Shown here piece after piece: positions 1 to 6,397 of a DNA stretch of 8,406 bases. The stretch comes from Mycobacterium sp. Its GTDB lineage: Bacteria > Actinomycetota > Actinomycetes > Mycobacteriales > Mycobacteriaceae. The translations under genes were made by a program, and so were the position numbers. Where the stretch lies: NCBI GenBank assembly GCA_023264755.1, contig JAHFVB010000204.1, positions 1 through 8,406 on the forward strand, given 5' to 3'. The notes beneath the pieces are model-generated. The model was not told where the DNA came from. It ran no database searches and worked only from the letters and a program-made list of their open reading frames with translations. How positions within the stretch are numbered: position 1 is the stretch's first letter; the number at the start of each line of letters is the position of its first letter.

Positions 1-1391
1 AGCCACGGATTCCACCGCCAGTGCCACGCATTCCAACTACCCAGCGGACCGCCGTGAATCTACAACACCAGCGGCGCCTGCGCGTCGCCTGCGGGCAGGG
101 TCAGCCAGGACCGAATGCTGGTGCCATCGTCTGCGGTGGTGGTGAGTTCGGTCAATTCGCCTGGCAGCATGGGCATTTCGATGCACGGGAGCGGCGAGAC
201 CACCCCGTCCGGATCGATCCGAACGGGATGTTGGGGCGTGGCGCAGGAACTGCGCAAGGCGTACAGCACGCCTTCGGGGGCGGCGTGCACGTCGGTGTAG
301 CCGTAGTCGTCGTCGACGAGCTTCGCGACGGCCGCCGTCGCGGGATCGACCGCGAAGATGGGTCGGCGACCACGCTCGTCGGCCGTCACGATCAGCGCCG
401 ATCCATCGTGGGTCCACGTCACCGAACTGGGCCACCGGTCCCAACCGGACTCGAGTTCGACCGGCGCTTCGCCGAAGCGCATCCAGCACAAGGTGATTCG
501 CGGAGCCTGAGTGGGTGTCGAGGTCGTCTCGCGTAGGTATGCGACCGTCGTCGAGTCCGGTGAGATCGCGGGTGCGGACAGGTCGGCCCCGGGGTCGTCG
601 AGCAGTACGGTCCGTTCCGCGCTGGCCACGTCGATGCGCACCAAGATGGAGCGCAGCGCCGCACCGGGTGCGGGCACTTGCCACGACGTGACGACGAACC
701 GTCCGTCGGCGCTCACGTCCAGCGTCGCATCGCGCAGCCCCTGGCCGGGGTCCGCGGTCACGTCCCGCACCAGCGCGGTGTCGTTTCGCCCTCCTCCAGG
801 AGTGGCGGAGCCCTCCCCGTCGGGCACCTGCAGCAGATGCGGCTGCTCCGGGCCGATGTCGTGATCCCAGTGCCGCACCGGGTAGCCGGTGTGCAGTACC
901 GCCGACACCTTGGCGTCCTTGCGCAAGGCCCGAAGTCGCTTGTCGTCCGCGGCATCGGCAGCCGACGGCAGCAGGGCCGCGGTGACGAGCGTGACGTCGG
1001 CGGTCCGCGCGGTGTGGACGCGGTCGACACCGCCGGCCAGGGCCAGCACCTGGCAGGCTTCCCCGCCCGCGGCGGGCAGTCGCCACAACGCTGCAGGCGG
1101 TTCGTCGCCTTGGGTGGCGCCATCGGCACCGGGCCGAACCGCGACGAACAGTAGATCGCCGGCGGCGGTAAAGGCCGGCGCCGACTCGCCCTTCGCCCCG
1201 CGGGTCAATCGGCGCGCGGGGCGCTGGCCCGTCGGGTCGAGTTCCCATAGCGCAGTGACGTATTCGGTGCGCTTTTCGTCGAGTTCGGCGATGGTCGTCA
1301 CGACGCGCGCCCCGTCGGGCGAGACCACCAGGCCGGCCACTCGACGAAGGTCCAGGAACGTGTCGAGTTCATCGAAGGGGGTCGAGGTCAC
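1..1391 (-). pseudogene. S9-family peptidase, amber-interrupted and cut by the window edge
   Basis: Seen: from a GTG at 1391 the frame encodes 443 residues, beginning TSTPFDELDTFLDLRRVAGL, then meets TAG at 62-60. The same frame stays open to the window edge and reads IHGGPLGSWNAWHWRWNPW. Known: S9 peptidases (prolyl oligopeptidase / acylaminoacyl peptidase type) carry an N-terminal beta-propeller, seen here as repeated SPDG/SADG/SPDS-like strands, followed by an alpha/beta-hydrolase domain. HGGP forms the oxyanion region, normally preceded by a hydrophobic strand ending in Trp. Inference: TAG replaces a TGG Trp codon, so the catalytic domain (Ser/Asp/His triad, outside the window) would be lost unless the stop is read through or is a sequencing error. 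An ATG at 1409 would add six residues (CYQRN and the GTG codon); neither start has a strong ribosome-binding site, and GTG fits the family N-terminus better. It is divergent from the HxlR gene. The family call is secure; pseudogene status is less so. Confidence 0.75.
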
Positions 1392-1502
1392 GTTCCGTTG
1401 GTAGCACATGCGACCGCTTCGGCGTCACCGCCGATACCGCCGCCGTGGTCGTCAAGGCGCAGTCGCAGCGACAGGGAACGGGTTCTCGACGCACACCAAT
1501 CC

Positions 1503-1523
1503 ATGGTTTGATTTTCAAACCAT
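1503..1523. promoter_or_regulatory. Candidate HxlR operator (perfect 9-bp inverted repeat)
   Basis: Arms ATGGTTTGA (1503-1511) and TCAAACCAT (1515-1523) are exact reverse complements separated by TTT. The site begins 112 bp upstream of the peptidase start and ends 19 bp before the HxlR ATG at 1543, inside the only divergent intergenic space here. HxlR regulators bind palindromes near their own promoters, so autoregulation is the natural inference. A TTGATT -35-like element lies inside the repeat, but I see no good -10 behind it. Binding is not shown by sequence alone. Confidence 0.6.
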
Positions 1524-1542
1524 CGACTGGCACGCTGGCGAC

Positions 1543-1944
1543 ATGGTCGACGTACCACTCGCCTCGCTACCCGGCCGGCCGTGTCCCATCGCGGCCGCGC
1601 TCGAGGTCGTCGGTGAGCGATGGGCATTGCTCGTCGTGCGGGAGCTAGCGCTGGGCTCCAACCGCTTCAGCGACATCGTGCGCGGCACGGGCGCGCCTCG
1701 GGATCGCGTCGCAGCCCGGCTCAAGACGTTGGAGCGGGTCGGAGTGCTCACTCGCGTGCCCTACCAAACCACGCCGCCGCGCGACGAGTACCGACTCACC
1801 GAATCCGGGCAGGCCTTGATCCCCGTGCTCGACGCCCTGCTGGCGTGGGGCAAGGACTACGCCGTCGCACCCGGCGATCCGCTGCGACAACGCACCTACC
1901 GACCGTTGACCCAACCAACCCAACCCCGCGAGGAGACACCGTGA
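1543..1944 (+). CDS. HxlR-family winged-helix transcriptional regulator
   Basis: A 133-residue DNA-binding protein of normal HxlR length. Residues 14-35 (CPIAAALEVVGERWALLVVR) carry the family signature: an N-terminal Cys-Pro, then an ExxGxRWxLLVVREL helix. Residues 40-65 hold the recognition helix region (RFSDIVRGTGAPRDRVAARL), and residues 66-90 hold the wing ending in YRLTESGQ. The ATG at 1543 is chosen because the frame upstream is Arg-rich and unlike the family; a clear Shine-Dalgarno is absent. Cys14 is at the position used as a redox or electrophile sensor in several HxlR proteins (YodB/HypR type), so thiol-based sensing is possible but unproven. The gene overlaps the next one by 4 bp, so the regulator and the thioesterase are translated from one message, probably repressed through the 1503-1523 palindrome. 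It likely acts as a dimer. Confidence 0.9.
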   Translation: MVDVPLASLPGRPCPIAAALEVVGERWALLVVRELALGSNRFSDIVRGTGAPRDRVAARLKTLERVGVLTRVPYQTTPPRDEYRLTESGQALIPVLDALLAWGKDYAVAPGDPLRQRTYRPLTQPTQPREETP

Positions 1945-2471
1945 CCACCGAACTCACCGAATCGAGCACCGAACGCGGCTGGGGCGAGCGGCGCTCGAAG
2001 GTCGTCAGCTGGCACGACCCGGCGCCCACCACCGCGCGTGGTCTGTCGATGGCGGGCCTCGACTATCTGCGCGCCATGATCGACGGCACGCTGCCGCCTC
2101 CCCCGATCTCCGGACTGATGGACTTCACCTTGACCGCAGCCGAGCCCGGCCAGGTGGTGTTCACCTGCCGGCCCGACGAATCCGCCTTCAATCCGATCGG
2201 CTCGATTCACGGCGGCCTGGTCTGCACCCTGCTTGACTCGGTCGCCGGCTGCGCGCTGCACAGCACGCTCCCGCAGGGCAAGGGCTACACGTCCGTCGAG
2301 ATCAAGGTGAACTACCTCAAGGCCGTACGGCCCGGCAGTGGACTGCTGACCGCCACCGGCACCGTGGTCAAGGCCGGAGCGCGCGTCGGCTTCACCGAGG
2401 GCGTCGTCACCGACGCCAGCGGCGCAGTGGTCGCGACCGCGTCGAGCACCCTGCTGGTCTTCGACCTCTGA
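1941..2471 (+). CDS. PaaI-type hotdog-fold acyl-CoA thioesterase
   Basis: A 176-residue single hotdog domain. The PaaI/YdiI-type active-site pattern is at residues 84-99: NPIGSIHGG, with Asn84 and His90-Gly-Gly, followed by Asp99 in CTLLDSVAG. Residues 118-130 (SVEIKVNYLKAVR) match the conserved central strand. Such enzymes hydrolyse acyl- or aryl-CoA thioesters in the cytosol, usually as dimers or tetramers; the substrate here is unknown. About 55 residues precede the core fold, including a PPPP segment, which is longer than in the shortest family members. The GTG start at 1941 lies within the regulator's stop (GTGA overlap) and has an excellent Shine-Dalgarno, AGGAG at 1931-1935, 5 nt away. 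This supports translational coupling with the HxlR regulator. Confidence 0.9.
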   Translation: MTTELTESSTERGWGERRSKVVSWHDPAPTTARGLSMAGLDYLRAMIDGTLPPPPISGLMDFTLTAAEPGQVVFTCRPDESAFNPIGSIHGGLVCTLLDSVAGCALHSTLPQGKGYTSVEIKVNYLKAVRPGSGLLTATGTVVKAGARVGFTEGVVTDASGAVVATASSTLLVFDL

Positions 2472-2482
2472 GGCGGAGCCGC

Positions 2483-2488
2483 TAGCTT
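2483..2488 (+). promoter_or_regulatory. -10 element for a possible leaderless monooxygenase mRNA
   Basis: TAGCTT fits the mycobacterial TANNNT -10 pattern. Its last base is 6 nt before the GTG at 2495, which is the spacing expected if transcription starts on the first base of the start codon. Only AGGG directly abuts the GTG, too close to serve as a Shine-Dalgarno. Leaderless GTG/ATG genes are common in mycobacteria. No clear -35 is visible, as is usual for such promoters. Confidence 0.45.
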
Positions 2489-2494
2489 TCAGGG

Positions 2495-3649
2495 GTGACG
2501 CACCGCATCCTCGTCGTCGGGGCAGGCCTCGCCGGCCTGGCGACGGCGATCGGACTGCAACGGGACGGGCATCACGTCACCGTCGTCGAGCAGCGGGCCG
2601 ACACCTCTTCGGGCACCGGCATCACCATCTGGCCGAACGCGCTGGCCGCCCTCGACGAGCTCGGGCTCGAGGACGCCGTGCGCGCGGCCGGTGGCCGGAT
2701 CACCGGAGGCGCGATGCGCTGGCAGGACGGGTCGTGGCTGCGTCGCCCGGCCCCCGAACGCATCGTCAAGGCCCTCGGCGAGCCCTTGGTGGTGGTGCGG
2801 CGTTCGATGCTCACCGCACTGCTGGCCGACGCGCTGGCCCCGGGCACCATCGAATCCGGCGTGGCCGCCATCGAGGTCGCGGCAACCGCATCCGGAGTGC
2901 GGATCACCTTGTCGGACAGCACGACACGTGAGGTGGACGCCGTAGTCGGTGCCGACGGGGTGGGCTCGATGGTGGCCCGGCACCTCAACGGAGCCCTGCC
3001 CCGACGGTATGCGGGCTACACCGCCTGGCGCGGAGTCGCCTCGCACGCGCTAGACCCCCGCTTCGCTGGTGAGACCTTGGGCAACGGAACGGAATTCGGC
3101 CACGTCCCGCTTGGCCCCGACCACACCTACTGGTTCGCCACCGAACGCGCTCCGGAGGGCGCCGCAGCGCCGGGCGGCGAACTGGCGTACCTGCGGTCGA
3201 AGTACCGCTCGTGGTCCGAGCCCATCCCGGCGATACTGGCCGCCACCGCCGCCCAGGACGTGCTCCGCAACGACCTCTACGACCGCGCCCCGGCCAGGCA
3301 GTGGTCGCGCGGAGCGATAGTGCTGGTCGGCGACGCTGCGCATCCGATGCGCCCGCACCTGGGCCAAGGCGGCTGCCAGGGCCTGGAAGATGCGGCGGTG
3401 CTCGCACACTGTCTTAGGCAGGCTCGTGACCCAGCGTCGGGGTTCACCCGGTTCGTGACGGCGCGACAACCCCGCGCCTCGGCGCTGGCCAGGGAATCAA
3501 AGCTGATCGGTCAACTCGTCAACATCCGGCCACGCTTCCTGGGCGCGGCGGGTATGCGCGCCTCGCGGCTGGTGCCAGAAGCGCTGTTGACGCGCCACCT
3601 GGCGGCGGTGGCGGCCCGTTCGGCGTTCGCGTTGCCCGACGTCGAGTGA
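2495..3649 (+). CDS. FAD-dependent monooxygenase (group A aromatic hydroxylase type)
   Basis: A 384-residue flavoprotein with all three class motifs: the FAD-binding GxGxxG (G9-G14 in VVGAGLAGLATA) with Glu32 at the end of the second strand; the DG motif at residues 152-158 (GADGVGS), which contacts FAD and NAD(P)H; and the GD motif at 279-300 (GDAAHPMRPHLGQGG, then GLEDA). Length and motif order match single-component hydroxylases such as salicylate or 6-hydroxynicotinate hydroxylase and related FAD oxidoreductases. The family uses NAD(P)H and O2 to hydroxylate or epoxidise a substrate in the cytosol. No membrane segment or signal peptide is seen, and the substrate cannot be inferred. It starts 23 bp after the thioesterase, so it may be co-transcribed, but it also has a possible promoter of its own (leaderless GTG). 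It converges on the rpf-like gene with a 39-bp gap. Confidence 0.88.
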   Translation: MTHRILVVGAGLAGLATAIGLQRDGHHVTVVEQRADTSSGTGITIWPNALAALDELGLEDAVRAAGGRITGGAMRWQDGSWLRRPAPERIVKALGEPLVVVRRSMLTALLADALAPGTIESGVAAIEVAATASGVRITLSDSTTREVDAVVGADGVGSMVARHLNGALPRRYAGYTAWRGVASHALDPRFAGETLGNGTEFGHVPLGPDHTYWFATERAPEGAAAPGGELAYLRSKYRSWSEPIPAILAATAAQDVLRNDLYDRAPARQWSRGAIVLVGDAAHPMRPHLGQGGCQGLEDAAVLAHCLRQARDPASGFTRFVTARQPRASALARESKLIGQLVNIRPRFLGAAGMRASRLVPEALLTRHLAAVAARSAFALPDVE

Positions 3650-3665
3650 CGACGGGAACTCCGAC

Positions 3666-4303
<638 letters not shown>

Positions 4304-4346
4304 TTACCGTTGCGTGATGGAAAATCGGGAAAGTCGAGGTAGGAGG

Positions 4347-4389
4347 GATAAAAGAGGAAAGCGGCGCCGGGCGTGTCGCCAGGCACCGC
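4347..4389 (-). terminator. Intrinsic terminator of rpfE
   Basis: Read on the minus strand, GCGGTGCC (4389-4382) pairs with GGCGCCGC (4368-4361) with one G-U wobble. Inside, GGCG (4380-4377) pairs with CGCC (4373-4370) around an ACA loop, after a single mismatch. The stem is followed directly by a T-rich run, TTTCCTCTTTTATCC. It starts 23 bp after the rpfE stop. This is an unusually complete rho-independent terminator for a mycobacterium and separates the two rpf genes into distinct transcripts. Confidence 0.75.
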
Positions 4390-4412
4390 GCTCCCCCGTG
4401 GTCGTGCTGTGA

Positions 4413-4739
4413 TCAGCCCCGACGGCCGCAGACCGGCCAGGCCCGGATGCCCTGGGACTTGAGCACGTTGTTGGCGACGCGGATCTGCTCCTCGCGGCTG
4501 GCCTGGTGCGGTGACCCGGAGCCACCATTGGAGCGCCAGGTGCTCATCGTGAACTGCAGACCCCCGTAGTACCCGTTACCGGTGGCGATGTGCCAGTTGC
4601 CGCCCGACTCGCAAGCCGCGACGGCATCCCAGTTCACGTCACCTTCCGCATTCGCGGTACCGGCTCCAAGCGCCATCGGGGCCATGACGAGCGCCCCAGC
4701 GATGGTGGCCAGTCCGAACGTCTTGCGGATTTTCTTCAA
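4413..4739 (-). CDS. rpfE: Minimal resuscitation-promoting factor, RpfE-like (secreted)
   Basis: A 108-residue exported peptidoglycan hydrolase. Residues 1-31 form a signal peptide (KKIRK, hydrophobic core, ANA before the cut). The rest is almost only the Rpf domain: VNWDAVAACESGG with catalytic Glu44, [36 protein letters not shown] and the ending IRAWPVCGRRG. Cys43 and Cys104 form the expected disulfide. The last residues are, from memory, the same as the end of M. tuberculosis RpfE, and the gene lies near mobA/korB as there, hence the symbol. It lacks the long Pro/Ala-rich segment that M. tuberculosis RpfE carries before the domain. The start is a TTG at 4739: the Shine-Dalgarno AAAGGA is 6 nt upstream and the signal peptide begins properly there. 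Longer in-frame starts only add low-complexity Arg/Pro sequence. Confidence 0.9.
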   Translation of the reverse strand: MKKIRKTFGLATIAGALVMAPMALGAGTANAEGDVNWDAVAACESGGNWHIATGNGYYGGLQFTMSTWRSNGGSGSPHQASREEQIRVANNVLKSQGIRAWPVCGRRG

Positions 4740-4834
4740 CTTCGATCCTTTCGCCAAGCGCGCGCCAACTACGCCGCGGTACGCGGACGCAGGCCTGCCT
4801 GGGTAGGCGGACGGATTTGGTTCGGGCCTTCTCG

Positions 4835-4846
4835 GTCGGGCCCGAC
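4835..4846. repeat. 12-bp perfect palindrome in the rpfE upstream region
   Basis: GTCGGGCCCGAC is self-complementary. It lies about 95 bp before the rpfE start and would form part of a structured 5' leader, or a protein-binding site on DNA. Confidence 0.45.
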
Positions 4847-4865
4847 AGTGGGGGGACGCAACGCC

Positions 4866-4890
4866 CCGCCGGGCCGACATGGCCCGGCGG
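4866..4890. repeat. Strong 10-bp hairpin in the rpfE upstream region
   Basis: CCGCCGGGCC (4866-4875) and GGCCCGGCGG (4881-4890) are exact reverse complements around a 5-nt loop (GACAT on the plus strand). It lies 126 bp upstream of the rpfE start. There is no T-tract after it on either strand, so a simple intrinsic terminator is unlikely; a leader structure is more plausible. Confidence 0.55.
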
Positions 4891-5132
4891 CCGGGCGGCA
4901 CCTATCGGGCCGGCCGCAGCCCCACTCACACGCAGGTTCGTGGTGGTAATTAACTTATTTGCTCTTTTGGGAGACGATGGGACGGTACAAAGCTTTCGAC
5001 GCAAAGTCATGTTTCACCTGGGACTCATTGCCACCAGATCACGGATCGATAACGATCGTGAGGACAGGCCATTCGCGCAGGTCACCGCGTCGTTTTCGGG
5101 ACCAAACCTCGAACCGACGATCGTTGCGTCAA

Positions 5133-5148
5133 GGTGAGCCATATCACC
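5133..5148. promoter_or_regulatory. CRP-like palindrome upstream of rpfE (proximal)
   Basis: GGTGAGCCATATCACC matches 8 of 10 fixed CRP consensus bases, and its outer five bases are a perfect inverted repeat. On the minus strand it directly abuts TTGACG (5132-5127), a good -35 hexamer, which is close to a class II activator arrangement. A matching -10 is not apparent, and the site is about 390 bp from rpfE, so the target is uncertain. Confidence 0.35.
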
Positions 5149-5155
5149 ACGATTT

Positions 5156-5171
5156 TGTGAGCTGGCGCACA
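5156..5171. promoter_or_regulatory. CRP-like palindrome upstream of rpfE (distal)
   Basis: TGTGAGCTGGCGCACA matches 9 of 10 fixed bases of TGTGA-N6-TCACA and retains GTG-N8-CAC. Its centre is 23 bp from that of the proximal site, about two helical turns, so dimers could bind on a similar face. Confidence 0.4.
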
Positions 5172-5779
5172 CGAGAATCTGCTTCACCAGCACCGATGGT
5201 GACGAGATGGCTTGCGCAACAAGCTCGAAGGCCTCTCGCGCGCCACTCAACCGGGTAAAAGTTCGCTCCAGACTCACGCCGTGGGCGGACCGACGACCAT
5301 CACCAATGATGTTGACAGTCAATTGATTACGCCTGGGCGCTCCCCCTTGGAGTTGCCGAGGCACTAGCCCTCACGCCTGGGCAGACGTCAGATCATCGAG
5401 GTTGAATGCTTTACTCACAACGCATTTCATGCTCGCACCAACCTCTGGACGGCTTCAGCACGTCCAGCCGATGCCCGCCGCCGCATCGTTGGCTCGGCCC
5501 AGACCGCCAATACCATTCCCGGACCGGCGACTTGGCCCATTCGAATCGCAAGGCAGCGTGGCGCCATTGACCGGATACGTCGTGCTCTGCATCCGAGACA
5601 TCAACGGCGGCAAGGCCTTCGCGTGCCAGCGACCGCCGATTTCCTCCACCAACCACGATTCGAGTCGGTGAATCATGCCATTGCCGACGCGCCACACCCG
5701 TCACACGAAATGGCGAATAAATTCACAAGGCACTAATTCACCGATTTTCGTGATCAAATTGACAATTTGCTGGGGTAAT

Positions 5780-6397
5780 TCAATTCAGCTCGTCGGCGGT
5801 ATTGACGTTGGTCAACGCACGTTGCCGCTCGGGCATCACCACGCGTTGGGTGTCGGACGCCGTCACCAGGGCCCGCATACTGCGTTCGCCCGCTGCCACC
5901 AGCTCGTCGGCGCGCGTCGCGAGTGCGGTGCGGTAGACGCCGGCCAGGTAGTGGTCGCGGCCGTCCCAGGGCAGCACCACCTCGGCGCCCAATCGAAGCG
6001 CCGGGCCGACGAGCGCATCGATCAGCTCCGCGTCCAGATACGGCATGTCCACGGCACACACGAACGCCAGCTCCACGCCCGCCTCGGACGCGGCCCGCAA
6101 CCCTCTGGCCGTCGCGAGCAGCGGGCCGACGCCACGCACCTCGTCGCGTAGCACCACTGCCTCGAGCTCGGGAAGCGGCTGTCCAGGGGCGGCGACGACG
6201 AACACCGGGGCACACCGAGTTCGTAGGGTGCCTACCGCACGCTCGACCAACGTGGTCTCGCCAGCCGAGTCGGAGAACGGCAAGGTGGCCTTGTCGCGGC
6301 CCATTCGTCGGGACGCACCACCAGCCAGCACGATCCCGGCCAGTGCAGGCCGTGGGTCGGGCTCCGAGTTATTCGACGGTCCAGGTGTCTTTTCCAC
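5780..6397 (-). CDS. mobA: Molybdenum cofactor guanylyltransferase MobA
   Basis: A 205-residue nucleotidyltransferase. It transfers GMP from GTP to molybdopterin-molybdenum, giving the guanine dinucleotide form used by some molybdoenzymes in the cytosol. The GTP-binding signature [18 protein letters not shown] is at residues 20-37. [14 protein letters not shown] carries the metal-binding Asp, and [16 protein letters not shown] is the conserved substrate region. The ending [10 protein letters not shown] is typical. The sequence follows M. tuberculosis MobA closely as I recall it. The GTG at 6397 is the only sensible start: the next upstream part of the frame lies inside korB in an unrelated sequence, and no later start precedes the LAGG motif. 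The start lies 29 bp inside korB and no Shine-Dalgarno is seen, so translation probably depends on ribosomes finishing korB. It is the last gene of the korA-korB-mobA unit. Confidence 0.92.
   Translation of the reverse strand: MEKTPGPSNNSEPDPRPALAGIVLAGGASRRMGRDKATLPFSDSAGETTLVERAVGTLRTRCAPVFVVAAPGQPLPELEAVVLRDEVRGVGPLLATARGLRAASEAGVELAFVCAVDMPYLDAELIDALVGPALRLGAEVVLPWDGRDHYLAGVYRTALATRADELVAAGERSMRALVTASDTQRVVMPERQRALTNVNTADELN

Larger units (their letters stand above)
4740..5779. other. Long intergenic region upstream of rpfE, no convincing gene
   Basis: About 1.04 kb between the rpfE start and the mobA stop. The part next to rpfE (4800-4920) is very GC-rich with strong hairpins. From about 4940 to 5160 it becomes AT-richer, with the stretch TAATTAACTTATTT near 4947, and holds CRP-like sites. 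The open frames of 80-120 codons here (for example minus 5455-5671, minus 5014-5364 and plus 5402-5671) have no ribosome-binding site and no recognisable domain, so I do not call them genes. The last 80 bp before the mobA stop are AT-rich with small inverted repeats. M. tuberculosis has short hypothetical genes at this position, so a small gene here cannot be excluded. Confidence 0.6.

Noticed and set aside
37..1248. 403-codon minus-strand open frame overlapping the peptidase
   Set aside because: Arg-rich, no domain; it is the high-GC shadow of the S9 peptidase frame.
4847..4870. 6C-type RNA because of a CCCCCC run on the minus strand
   Set aside because: Only one C6 run is present and the paired hairpin-loop arrangement of 6C RNA is missing.
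5104..5125. LexA/SOS box beginning TCGAAC
   Set aside because: The second half-site reads GATCGT rather than GTTCGA, so the dyad fails.
4740..5160. c-di-AMP (ydaO-type) riboswitch upstream of rpfE
   Set aside because: I looked for the GGUGAAUC and CCCGACAGCUAACC-type motifs on the minus strand and did not find them. AGGTGAAAC near 5012-5020 is only a partial resemblance.
5014..5364. 116-codon minus-strand ORF in the rpfE upstream region
   Set aside because: No domain and no ribosome-binding site, and it crosses the CRP-like sites and AT-richer non-coding sequence.
5535..5670. tRNA T-loop-like strings TTCGAAT and TTCGAGT
   Set aside because: Neighbouring bases do not form the 5-bp T stem, and no acceptor or anticodon arms are found.
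5455..5671. 72-codon minus-strand ORF beginning MIHRLESWLVEEIGGRW
   Set aside because: Moderately coding-like third-position GC but no ribosome-binding site and no recognisable family; not strong enough to call.
5749..5764. Another CRP-like match (CGTGATCAAATTGACA) after mobA
   Set aside because: The conserved CAC core is broken and it lies at the 3' end of an operon.
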